NCBI GenBank assembly: GCA_029555925.1
Contig: JAKPQU010000184.1
Coordinates: 1 to 35,482 of the forward strand
DNA from: Bacillota bacterium
GTDB lineage: Bacteria > Eremiobacterota > SpSt-956 > JAKJGF01
Direction: 5' to 3'
Length of the DNA stretch: 35,482 nt
The notes under the pieces are model-generated. The model ran no database searches and was not told the origin of the DNA. It saw only the letters and a program-made list of their open reading frames with translations. A program made the translations under genes and the position numbers. Shown one piece after another: positions 6,471 through 14,034 of this stretch (position 1 is the stretch's first letter; each line of letters begins with the position of its first letter).

Positions 6471-7748
6471 TTATTTATTTTTTTGTCCATAGTTAGTATC
6501 TATATCAATTCCTTTAAAATAATGATGAAGTATATCTTCATAGCCGGCCCCCAGGTATGCCATGCCACAGGCACCCTGCTGACAGAGTCCACAGCCATGT
6601 CCCCAGCCTCTACCGGCAACTTCAAAAGAATTTTCTTTTTCAGTAAGAAAAAAATTGGTACTTCTCAGTGATACATATTTCCCATTATCATTTTTATATT
6701 TTAACAATCTTCTTATTTCATCACCATCCACTTTAAAATCTTTTTTTGTTCCATCTATTAGTAATACACGACAGCGGCCTGAAATTCCTCTTTCTAAAAT
6801 AAAAATTTCTTTTATATTTCCAATATCACAGGAAGGATACCTGGAAGACATATAGTCTTTAACTAATTTATAAAGTTCTTTTTTATCCCATGATACTTTC
6901 CAGTGAAAATAAGGAGACATGGCACAGAAAAATAATTTTTCTTTTCCCGGAAAGAGTTCTCCATAACATGGCACACCTCTCAAATATTCTACAGGCTTTG
7001 TTAAAAATACATTTTCATTATTTTCCGTATGTCCTCCACAGGTAGAATGGTATACTACATGGGAGGCAAGTTTTCCTTTATAACTCAGTATCACACCTGC
7101 AGTCTCCCATACAGCTTTATTGGACAGAGGTTTTTCCGCTTCAAGCCCTCCGTAAATCTGACAGTGTTCACCGGAACACAGGTCAAAACCTTCGTCTCTG
7201 TGTTTGCCAAGATTGGCCATGGCATAAGTCCGGGCAATTACGGCCTGTGCCTTCATTGCTTCAATCTTCTCCGAATAAAGCTCTTTCGGAACAACACCAC
7301 ATAAATATTCCTCCAGAGGTAGTTCATTTATAACTCTTATTTTACCATAAGAATCAGATAAAAAAACCAGTTTACCTCTATATTTTTTATTGCCGAACCT
7401 TATGTATTTATCAGGATTGTCTGTAGCAACGATAAGATTTCTGCCTTTTAATATCTCCTCCCCATGCTTCCAGGACAAGCACCATCTATTGTTCTTTTTC
7501 AGACTGTAATTTTCTCCGGATTTTATAAAAAATACTATGTCTTCCGTAAAGGTATCTATAATTACGCCTTTTTCTATAGAAAAAAACACATCAGAAAGAT
7601 TATCTGCAAGCTCAACTCTTATCTGTACAGAAGAATATTTTATATTTTCTTCTCCGCAAACCGATAGAGAGAGAAATAATATTGTCGCAATTAATATCGT
7701 GACGCGTGACGCGTGACGCGTCACGGGTATAAAAAATTCACTGCTCAC
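6471..7748 (-). CDS. SpoIID/LytB-domain exported protein
   Basis: Related to SpoIID, a peptidoglycan glycan-strand lytic enzyme, and to the amidase enhancer LytB. The C-terminal part has the family signatures: LPLEEYLCGVVPKEL, MKAQAVIARTYAM, GHTENNENVF and GRGWGHGCGLCQQGACGMA. A hydrophobic segment (about 17-32) acts as signal peptide. The start is unclear: GTG at 7748 and GTG at 7724 are both inside heptamer repeats, so the basic pre-signal residues PVTRHASRVT are repeat-encoded, and no ribosome site is seen. SpoIID-like proteins also occur in non-spore-formers, so this does not imply sporulation. Likely a wall-remodelling factor. Confidence 0.88.
   Translation of the reverse strand: MSSEFFIPVTRHASRVTILIATILFLSLSVCGEENIKYSSVQIRVELADNLSDVFFSIEKGVIIDTFTEDIVFFIKSGENYSLKKNNRWCLSWKHGEEILKGRNLIVATDNPDKYIRFGNKKYRGKLVFLSDSYGKIRVINELPLEEYLCGVVPKELYSEKIEAMKAQAVIARTYAMANLGKHRDEGFDLCSGEHCQIYGGLEAEKPLSNKAVWETAGVILSYKGKLASHVVYHSTCGGHTENNENVFLTKPVEYLRGVPCYGELFPGKEKLFFCAMSPYFHWKVSWDKKELYKLVKDYMSSRYPSCDIGNIKEIFILERGISGRCRVLLIDGTKKDFKVDGDEIRRLLKYKNDNGKYVSLRSTNFFLTEKENSFEVAGRGWGHGCGLCQQGACGMAYLGAGYEDILHHYFKGIDIDTNYGQKNK
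7699..7729. repeat. GTGACGC heptamer array overlapping the SpoIID-like gene start
   Basis: Three GTGACGC units followed by GTCACGG. It lies inside the open reading frame at the N-terminus of the SpoIID-like protein, and a CAGTGAA/GTGAGCA pair overlaps the GTG codon at 7748. Confidence 0.85.
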
Positions 7749-7761
7749 TTAAAGAAAAACA

Positions 7762-7846
7762 TATGGGAGAGACCGGCTCAATCTCTTAACGCATTACACA
7801 TTACGCGTGACGCATTACGATTCCTCTATTTCCCATCTCTCCCATA
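7762..7846 (-). terminator. Terminator-like stem with heptamers in its loop, after the flotillin gene
   Basis: An 11-bp perfect stem TATGGGAGAGA/TCTCTCCCATA (7762-7772 with 7836-7846) encloses 63 nt that include GTGACGC/GCATTAC heptamers. On the minus strand the stem is followed by TGTTTTTCTTT. It sits 4 bp after the flotillin stop. A terminator with its loop enlarged by repeats is the simplest reading. Confidence 0.6.
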
Positions 7847-7850
7847 AAAA

Positions 7851-9374
7851 TTACTTCTGCGGCGGATTTGCCGGCGGAGGTGACTTTTTAACGACAGCAG
7901 GTGCTGCCACTTTAGCAAGTCCCGGTAATTTTTCTAACATATCAGACATCTTTACACCTGTTAAAGACTCGAGAACAGGAGGTACCTGTGACATAATAGT
8001 AGTTACATCCTGTGTTACTTTATGAGCGCCGGCTCCATCAGGGCCGCCCTGATTGATGACAACAATCTTTTCCATTTTCGACAAAGGCTGTGCAATAGCA
8101 GTGGCTATTTCCGGCATTTTTTCTATAAACATCTGAATTATAGCGGCTTCAGTATAGGCTCTCCACGCATCTGCCTTTGCCTGCATGGCTTCAGCTTCTG
8201 CTTTACCCTGTGCTTCTATGACTGCAGCTGCTGCCATACCTTTTGCCTTTTCCGCTTCTGCCTGAGCAAGACCCTGGGCTTTAACTACTTCAGCTTCTGC
8301 AAGACCTGTAGCTTTCCTTGCTTCAGCCTGACCTCTGGCAGTATTTTCCAGTCTGAATTGTTCGGCTGTCGCAAGGGTCTGTATTTCATACTGTTTTGCT
8401 GCAGCAGGTTTCTTAATACCTGCTTCCAGTTCTTTCTCTCTTCTCGCTATTTCTTTTTCTTCCAGTTCTATAGCTCTATCCTTTGCTGCAATCTGAACAT
8501 TCACTTCTTCAATTTTTACCTGTTTTAAACTCTTGTTTTTCTGCAATTCATAGGCCTGATCTGCTTCAGCTTTTTTGAGATTTACAGAAGCACTGTATTC
8601 GGCCTTCTTCATTTCATAATCCCTCTGAGACTGGGCTATTTCCGTTTCAGCTTCAAAGTGAGCTTTCTGACCTTCTTTTCTTGCCTGGGCTGATTCAATT
8701 TGAGCATCTCTCTGTGCCTGGGCTTCAGCAATAGAGGCATCACGTTTTACCTTTGCCACCTGAGGCTTACCGAGATTTACAAGGTAACCTACATTATCTC
8801 TTATATCCTGTATGGTAAAGGAAACAACCTTCATACCCATATTGGCAAGATCCGTAGCAGATACTTCCTGAACACGATTTGCAAAACTGTCTCTGTCTGA
8901 ATTAATCTCTTCTACAGACAGATCACCTATAATGGCTCTCAAATGGCCTTCAAGTGTCTGTTTGGCAATATCCACCATCTGAGAAGGCGATTTGTCAAGG
9001 AACTGTTCTACTGCAGTACCTATGGCTACATCAGTATTTTCCACCTTTATCTGTGCCACTGCATCTACAAGTATGGGGATGGCCTGTTTTGTATAAACCT
9101 CGGGAGTCTGAATATCTATACTCATTAACTCCATAGAGAAAACTTTATAATTTTCTACAACAGGCCATACAAAGGTACCGCCGCCTTTAAGGAGACGATA
9201 ACCTATTTCCTGACCTGTTACGGGGTGCCTGCTCTTTCTTCCGTATATGACAAGTACCTGGTTGGGACCTACCTTCCTGTAACGGCTTGCCCAGAAAGAA
9301 ACAGTCCATCCGAAGACGAATAAAACAACTAAAACACCTATGATAATAATACCTAAAGGTAAACTACCGGTCAT
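7851..9374 (-). CDS. floT: Flotillin-like SPFH/band 7 membrane scaffold protein
   Basis: Organises membrane microdomains as an oligomer. An N-terminal membrane segment (about 7-28) is followed by a SPFH domain (about 33-215, VGPNQVLVIYGRKSRHP). A long Ala/Glu/Lys/Gln-rich coiled coil comes next (about 220-430), with repeated EAE, KAQG and AEA units typical of flotillins. The tail is Pro/Ala-rich. Length 507 matches B. subtilis FloT/YuaG. ATG start with AAGGAGTG at good spacing. It follows an NfeD/YuaF-like gene by 64 bp, the usual operon pair. Confidence 0.93.
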   Translation of the reverse strand: MTGSLPLGIIIIGVLVVLFVFGWTVSFWASRYRKVGPNQVLVIYGRKSRHPVTGQEIGYRLLKGGGTFVWPVVENYKVFSMELMSIDIQTPEVYTKQAIPILVDAVAQIKVENTDVAIGTAVEQFLDKSPSQMVDIAKQTLEGHLRAIIGDLSVEEINSDRDSFANRVQEVSATDLANMGMKVVSFTIQDIRDNVGYLVNLGKPQVAKVKRDASIAEAQAQRDAQIESAQARKEGQKAHFEAETEIAQSQRDYEMKKAEYSASVNLKKAEADQAYELQKNKSLKQVKIEEVNVQIAAKDRAIELEEKEIARREKELEAGIKKPAAAKQYEIQTLATAEQFRLENTARGQAEARKATGLAEAEVVKAQGLAQAEAEKAKGMAAAAVIEAQGKAEAEAMQAKADAWRAYTEAAIIQMFIEKMPEIATAIAQPLSKMEKIVVINQGGPDGAGAHKVTQDVTTIMSQVPPVLESLTGVKMSDMLEKLPGLAKVAAPAVVKKSPPPANPPQK

Positions 9375-9438
9375 AAAATCACTCCTTTTTATATATTATA
9401 TTTTACCACTGAAAGATTTTCTATCTCTCAGGATTAAC

Positions 9439-10140
9439 CTATTCTTTAAGTCTTTTATCTTCAAGAGATTTCTGTCCCTCTGCCGGTAATTCTTCATATA
9501 TTTTAACAAAAGCAGTATTGCCGGCCATAGAAACAATCAGAACAAGTTCGCCTTTGCCAATAGGCTTTTTATTCAAAGATTTTGCGGGAGAGGTCATTCT
9601 GCTGTTCTGAAGAATATAGGCTATCTCTCCGTAACCATCGGCAGGAACAGGAGTTATAACCTCTGCAGTAAGGCCCTGAATGTTACTGTGTGAAACAATG
9701 GAAGAACCCTGCTGGGAAAATAAAAAACGATATAAAAACCAGAATATGGAATAGGCAATTGAAAGAGAAATAGGAGTAGTAACGAGGATACTTACAAGAG
9801 GACTTGCCTGAAACCCTATCCTGGCAATAAGACCTATAGCACCGAAAGAGGCCAGAAAATTAGATACTGTGAGCATATTGAATACTGATGGGCCTGCACC
9901 GGCATCTGTTGCTCCGCCGCCGTGAAGATGGACATCCTGGACATCAACTATATCATGGCCTCCAAAACCAATATCTACGTTTCCTACGTCTACATCAAGA
10001 CCGCCAAAAATGCCACCGCCATGTCCTCCGCCAAGTACCATCTGTAAAAGACTGTATCCCAGTCCCAGTAACATACATATAAGGAAAACACTGTCTACGC
10101 TGAAAATATCCCAGTTCATTGCAAGCAAGTAGAAAATCAA
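9439..10140 (-). CDS. NfeD/YuaF-like membrane protein, flotillin partner
   Basis: The product has an N-terminal membrane helix (about 15-36), two further helices (about 92-145) and a C-terminal OB-like domain (about 155-220: QGLTAEVITPVPADGYGEI, then GELVLIVSMAGNTAFVKIYE). This matches the NfeD/YuaF architecture, which works with flotillin. The TTG start at 10140 has GGGAGG 8 nt upstream, inside a 12-bp palindrome (CCTCCCGGGAGG); an ATG at 10119 lacks a site. Residues about 37-77 form a Gly/Val/Asp/His-rich loop with repeated VDV and GG motifs that I do not recognise from other family members. Confidence 0.82.
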   Translation of the reverse strand: MIFYLLAMNWDIFSVDSVFLICMLLGLGYSLLQMVLGGGHGGGIFGGLDVDVGNVDIGFGGHDIVDVQDVHLHGGGATDAGAGPSVFNMLTVSNFLASFGAIGLIARIGFQASPLVSILVTTPISLSIAYSIFWFLYRFLFSQQGSSIVSHSNIQGLTAEVITPVPADGYGEIAYILQNSRMTSPAKSLNKKPIGKGELVLIVSMAGNTAFVKIYEELPAEGQKSLEDKRLKE

Positions 10141-10267
10141 TTAATTACCCTCCCGGGAGGTTCCCCCTTAATAATTTATACATATTAATTATTCTATTAA
10201 ATAAAAGTTTTTTCCTGCATAAAATAATAAAAAGTAAAATCAGTGGCTGCCGGTCACTGATTTATGT

Positions 10268-10273
10268 TATAAT
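10268..10273 (+). promoter_or_regulatory. -10 box for the C39-like protein gene, near-leaderless
   Basis: A perfect TATAAT ends 10 bp before the ATG at 10284, so transcription would start about four bases before the codon. No ribosome-binding site is present. No clear -35 was found; a CGGTCACTGA heptamer overlaps the spacer. The rest of the divergent gap 10141-10283 holds AT-rich DNA. Confidence 0.5.
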
Positions 10274-10283
10274 ATTTACTGAT

Positions 10284-11345
10284 ATGAAAAAATATATTTT
10301 GATATTCATATTCCTATTTTTATACTGTCTCTGTGCGGAGGGAAAAGAAAATACGTTGCCGCCAGAACATTTAATCTATGGCGTGCCTTACGAATCTCAG
10401 CCTGCAGGAAGTTCTTACTGCGGGGAAGCATCCCTTTATATGATAGTCCATTACTGGGATGAAAAAAGCACTGTAACACAGGAATATCTTATAAAAGAAC
10501 TTTTCAGCCCTCTCTTCGACTCTACCTTTCCTTATGCCATAGAACATTATCTGGCTTCAAAAGGGTTTACTGTTGTAACGGACAGAAGCGGCAATATTGA
10601 AACAGTAAAGCAATATGTATGTCAGGACATACCGGTTCTTGTGGTAAACAGTATTACTGCCATGAATAACTCTGGACATTTCAGAGTTGTTATAGGATAT
10701 GACGACGAAAAAGAAGAAATTACCTGCCATGATCCCGCACTGGGGAATAATTATATTATGACTTATACAGAATTCTTCGGAGCATGGGATTTTTATCATT
10801 ACTGGATGATGGCTGCTTACCCTTCCGATTATAAAAAAATAATTTCTTCCAAAAAGAAAGAACCATACAGGGAAAGAACAGTCAATATGAACGGAAAAGT
10901 GCTTATGGTAAGAGGAAGGGATTATCTCAGAGCCGGCTATTATATGAAAAGTATAGAGGAACTAAAAAAGGCCAGAACACTTGCTACAGATGGCATACTT
11001 ATATACAATATTGATCTCCTTGAAAGCGAAGCCTTTATAGAGCTTAAAGAAGTTGAGAAAGCAGAAAGCATAATATATTCTTACAAAGAACAGGTAGAAA
11101 ATATTCCTTACTTCTGCTATCTTCTGGCAAAAATAAATTACTTTAAAAGAAATTATGAAAAGGGAGCTTATTATGCATCCATAGCAGTAGATTCAGATCC
11201 GACGTTAGCTTCTGCCTATCTTATACTGGGTAAATGCCAGAAAGAAATGGGACAGACAGAATGTGCCCGTATGTCTTTTGAAAAAGCCCTGTCACGGGAT
11301 ATAATACTGCAAGAGGCACAGGAAGAAACGCTTGATATGGAGTAA
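10284..11345 (+). CDS. Exported C39-like peptidase with TPR repeats
   Basis: A signal peptide (MKKYILIFIFLFLYCLCAEG) is followed by a papain-like C39 domain with catalytic Cys in SSYCGEASLYM, His in SGHFRVVIGYDD and Asp in CHDPALG (about residues 40-160). The C-terminal half (about 200-350) consists of TPR-like helices ending in LASAYLILGKCQKEMGQ. C39 peptidases cleave leader peptides or other proteins; no bacteriocin or exporter gene is nearby, so the substrate is unknown. I trimmed the open frame to ATG 10284 for the signal peptide, giving 353 residues. Probably a periplasmic or surface protein. Confidence 0.85.
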   Translation: MKKYILIFIFLFLYCLCAEGKENTLPPEHLIYGVPYESQPAGSSYCGEASLYMIVHYWDEKSTVTQEYLIKELFSPLFDSTFPYAIEHYLASKGFTVVTDRSGNIETVKQYVCQDIPVLVVNSITAMNNSGHFRVVIGYDDEKEEITCHDPALGNNYIMTYTEFFGAWDFYHYWMMAAYPSDYKKIISSKKKEPYRERTVNMNGKVLMVRGRDYLRAGYYMKSIEELKKARTLATDGILIYNIDLLESEAFIELKEVEKAESIIYSYKEQVENIPYFCYLLAKINYFKRNYEKGAYYASIAVDSDPTLASAYLILGKCQKEMGQTECARMSFEKALSRDIILQEAQEETLDME

Positions 11346-11372
11346 CCGGGATTATATGAGAATTGTGAAAGG

Positions 11373-11402
11373 ATTATGACGCGTCTAGAGACGCGTCATA
11401 AT
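11373..11402. terminator. Perfect 13-bp hairpin between convergent genes
   Basis: ATTATGACGCGTC (11373-11385), loop TAGA, GACGCGTCATAAT (11390-11402). It lies 27 bp after the C39 gene and 2 bp after the solute-binding protein gene, which converge here. There is no strong T tract. The stem is made of the GACGCGT unit found in the heptamer arrays. A shared bidirectional terminator is likely. Confidence 0.65.
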
Positions 11403-11404
11403 AG

Positions 11405-12646
11405 CTAAAATCCTAAAAGGCCGTTACCGTAGTTTGCTGCATTATCAAGGGCCTGTCGCGGGGTCTTTTCACCTTTCAAACAGGAAAGAATTTCTTTGCC
11501 CAGGCAATCCATAACCTCATCATAATGAGAGAATGTAGGTACTGGCTTTGCCCAGTCCAGTTGTTTTATAAAAATCCTCATACCGGGATGCTGGTTCTGA
11601 TATTCAAAATAAGCCGAACATCCAACAACCTGTTTATTTACAGGAATATAAGAAGTAGCAAGAGAAAACTCTTTTATCTGTTTGAATTCTACAAGCCAGA
11701 GTAAAAAATCAAACCCCGCTTCTTCATGTTCAGGAGTTGATTTGGTAAGAGCAAGACTCTTAATATAAAGATCACTTGCTCTTAAATCCTTTTTCGGTAA
11801 ATATACTGCTTCTACATTCATGCCAAGTTCCTGGGCATGGAAATAATCCTGAGCAGTACCGAAGATCATACCTGCCTGTCCCACGAAGAATCCTTCAGGA
11901 CTTACATCGGTAGAAGCTATTTTATATTTCAGATAGAGATCCTGAAGGAACTGAAGTGTTGCTACACCTGCTTCGCTGTTAAAAGCAAATTTGCCTTCAG
12001 GACCGAGTAAAGAACCGTCTTTTTTCTGCCTCATCATAGCAATGAAAAAAGCCGCAAGATTTTCCGGCGCTTCATCCGTAGGAAGAGCAATCCCCTTTCT
12101 TCCCTCTGCAGATTGCATAAGAGGTTTGCCTGTTTTGATAAGATCAAACCATCCCTGGGGAGATTTATCCATTTTAAGAGAATAAAGCATATCCAGATTG
12201 ACTATTAAAGCGTTATTGGTGCATGCATAGGGAAAAGTCCAGTACTGGTTATCCTGGATGGCCGATTCAAAAAGAACCTTGTAAGTGTCCTGTTTATATG
12301 CAGCCTTTAAAGCACTTCCTATATGAGTGGTATGAACCTCGACAGGTATAAGTATCCCCTTTGCTATAAGTTCATCCTGCCACCGATTGTCTATAAGAAC
12401 CGTATCAGGTAAAGTAGTAGTTGAAAATAGTGCCTCTTTTAATTCTGCCATAGTCGAAAATTTCTTTGGCTGTACCACTGCCTTCCCTTTTTTCTCTTTA
12501 TTGTATCTGGTAATAAGTTCTTCCATTTTTGCTGAACCATGTTCATCTAAATTATACCAGAAGGTTACAGTCTCGGTGTTCTTTGCTGCCAGAGTTACGA
12601 CAGATATAAGAAACAACAGAGAAAGTGACATTAGAAAATACTTCAT
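11405..12646 (-). CDS. Extracellular solute-binding protein, family 1 (sugar-type)
   Basis: Periplasmic ligand-binding subunit of an ABC importer. Signal peptide MKYFLMSLSLLFLISVVTLA is followed by VTFWYNLDEHGSAKMEELITRYNK, typical of the UgpB/MalE-like fold. Later features are LPDTVLIDNRW, GKFAFNSEAGVATLQFLQDL and GQAGMIFGTAQDYF. Length 413 is normal. There is no lipobox Cys, so it is soluble in the periplasm. ATG start with AAGGAGGA at good spacing. No permease gene is beside it; the ATPase at 5280-6389 could be its partner. The ligand cannot be read from sequence. Confidence 0.88.
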   Translation of the reverse strand: MKYFLMSLSLLFLISVVTLAAKNTETVTFWYNLDEHGSAKMEELITRYNKEKKGKAVVQPKKFSTMAELKEALFSTTTLPDTVLIDNRWQDELIAKGILIPVEVHTTHIGSALKAAYKQDTYKVLFESAIQDNQYWTFPYACTNNALIVNLDMLYSLKMDKSPQGWFDLIKTGKPLMQSAEGRKGIALPTDEAPENLAAFFIAMMRQKKDGSLLGPEGKFAFNSEAGVATLQFLQDLYLKYKIASTDVSPEGFFVGQAGMIFGTAQDYFHAQELGMNVEAVYLPKKDLRASDLYIKSLALTKSTPEHEEAGFDFLLWLVEFKQIKEFSLATSYIPVNKQVVGCSAYFEYQNQHPGMRIFIKQLDWAKPVPTFSHYDEVMDCLGKEILSCLKGEKTPRQALDNAANYGNGLLGF

Positions 12647-12672
12647 AAATATATTCCTCCTTTTTTATGGTA

Positions 12673-12719
12673 ATACATAATGTATGATATGTACCGGCTA
12701 GTATTATCCTTCGCCGGTA
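12673..12719. other. Two inverted repeats upstream of the solute-binding protein gene
   Basis: ATACAT-A-ATGTAT (12673-12685) is a compact palindrome placed like an operator. TACCGGC/GCCGGTA (12692-12698 with 12713-12719) forms a 7-bp stem, perhaps the terminator of the LolA-like gene. Neither has a convincing T tract or known consensus. Confidence 0.35.
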
Positions 12720-12733
12720 AAACCTCTCACTTA

Positions 12734-13375
12734 TCAAAACGGGTCTTTAAACATAGAAGGTTCAACAGGGGCATCCACTTTAAAGGATGTAGTCTTCGCT
12801 ATAACATAGGGCTTTTCATCATCTTTTTTTAATTTAACTTCCATTCTCATAGTTATACCTGCATACTGATCAATCCAGAATCTATATGAAACCCCCTGCT
12901 GGGTGGTAAAAGCCACTACCCAGCATGCTCTCTTTTCTTTTTTTCCGTTGTTTACACAGGAGAGATTATAATCTCCTAAATACTCAACAGCCCATTTCTT
13001 ATCATATTCATTATTTATCCTGAACAGATCAAAAGCTCCTGTATCAAAAGTCTGTTTTTTCTTCTGTTTATGATCAAAAACTGTTGTAGTATTTTTGAAT
13101 ACGATCATAGTAACTTTATCACTGCTATCATTTTTATTCCATGATATAGTGGTAAGATTGGACGGACGTTTATAATAAACCCTGTATCCATAGGGAGCTC
13201 CGCCAATATCCATATCCATTGTATACTGTATGCTCTTCCATCTGGCAAGTTTTTCCTTGGTTAACTGAATAATATTACTGCTTGAAGGACCGGCATGGCA
13301 AACAGGACAGATAAGAAGTATAGAAATTACAAATATTACAAAGGCGGAGAATATTCTGCCCGGATTTATTATCAA
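12734..13375 (-). CDS. LolA-like exported protein
   Basis: A 213-residue protein with signal peptide (IFSAFVIFVISILLICPVCHA). The remainder alternates beta-strands as in LolA/LppX-type half-barrels: LARWKSIQYTMDMDIG, GYRVYYKRPSNL, YRFWIDQYAGITMRMEV and TTSFKVDAPVEPSMFKDPF. These folds bind lipid acyl chains or lipoproteins. I prefer TTG 13375, 9 nt after GAGGAG; a longer frame from 13399 places that site inside the gene. It precedes the solute-binding protein gene by 87 bp. True LolA function is not established; it could be another member of the same fold (DUF1571-like). Confidence 0.65.
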   Translation of the reverse strand: MIINPGRIFSAFVIFVISILLICPVCHAGPSSSNIIQLTKEKLARWKSIQYTMDMDIGGAPYGYRVYYKRPSNLTTISWNKNDSSDKVTMIVFKNTTTVFDHKQKKKQTFDTGAFDLFRINNEYDKKWAVEYLGDYNLSCVNNGKKEKRACWVVAFTTQQGVSYRFWIDQYAGITMRMEVKLKKDDEKPYVIAKTTSFKVDAPVEPSMFKDPF

Positions 13376-13471
13376 ATCACACAACTCCTCAAATAACAAA
13401 TGATGAATAAGTTACTTCATAAAATGTCACTATTCGATATTTTATTCCACAAAGAAAGTGAAATTCCTCTA

Positions 13472-13963
13472 TTAATTCCACTCTATAAGCTTAACTTTCT
13501 TTTTTATAGCTTCCACCAGTTCATCGGAATTAAAGAGTAAACTGCTAAATGTTATTCGATCACCTGATTTATGGTCCAGAGCATAGATTTTAACTGTTCT
13601 CTTTCCTGTACTTCCTTTACCCTGTACAGTTTTACACTTAAATCTTTTAATATATTCCCATGAAAAATTCTTATGGACTGAAGGAAAAAACTGTTTATAA
13701 ATTATTCCTTTCTCTGAAATAGTTACAGAGATTAAATGATTACGGACAACAGCAATCATTCTGCCAAGCAGTAACGTTTCTATTACTATTAATACAATAT
13801 ATGCCCACAAAAGGCCTGTTATTTTAAGCATTATATTAATCTGTATGGAAATCATTACTGCAAGAAGCGGAATCCATAGAATGGGAACTAGTAATTTTCT
13901 AAAAGAAATTTTATAAGTTTTCGAAAGTGTTGAATTTCCTGTATTTACCGGCTGTTCACTCAA
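13472..13963 (-). CDS. Two-helix membrane protein with PH-like domain
   Basis: Two membrane helices (LLVPILWIPLLAVMISIQI and LLWAYIVLIVIETLLLG) are followed by a cytoplasmic beta-rich domain (ISVTISEKGIIYKQFFP, WEYIKRFKCK, VKIYALDHKSGDRITF). This resembles bacterial PH-like (bPH) membrane proteins. TTG 13963 has GAGG 8 nt upstream and gives 163 residues. The frame continues upstream to 14026, but those residues (SPRHAPRVTH) come from the heptamer repeat. It lies between the transglutaminase gene and the LolA-like gene, on the same strand. Function unknown. Confidence 0.6.
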   Translation of the reverse strand: MSEQPVNTGNSTLSKTYKISFRKLLVPILWIPLLAVMISIQINIMLKITGLLWAYIVLIVIETLLLGRMIAVVRNHLISVTISEKGIIYKQFFPSVHKNFSWEYIKRFKCKTVQGKGSTGKRTVKIYALDHKSGDRITFSSLLFNSDELVEAIKKKVKLIEWN

Positions 13964-13986
13964 AAGTAAAACCTCTTTTTCATAAT

Positions 13987-14018
13987 CGTAATGCGTGACG
14001 CGTGGCGCGTGACGCGGG
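13987..14018. repeat. GTGACGC/GTGGCGC heptamer array
   Basis: GTAATGC, GTGACGC, GTGGCGC and GTGACGC units with exact 7-bp period, between the transglutaminase stop and the PH-like gene. It is open in the PH-like gene's frame. Confidence 0.85.
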
Positions 14019-14034
14019 GAATTCATGCAGACCT

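Noticed and set aside
6471..7748. SpoIID as evidence of sporulation
   Set aside because: SpoIID/LytB-domain proteins are common in non-spore-formers, and no other sporulation gene is present.
11373..11402. Phage or integron attachment site
   Set aside because: No integrase or recombinase gene is in the window and the stem is made of the local heptamer unit.
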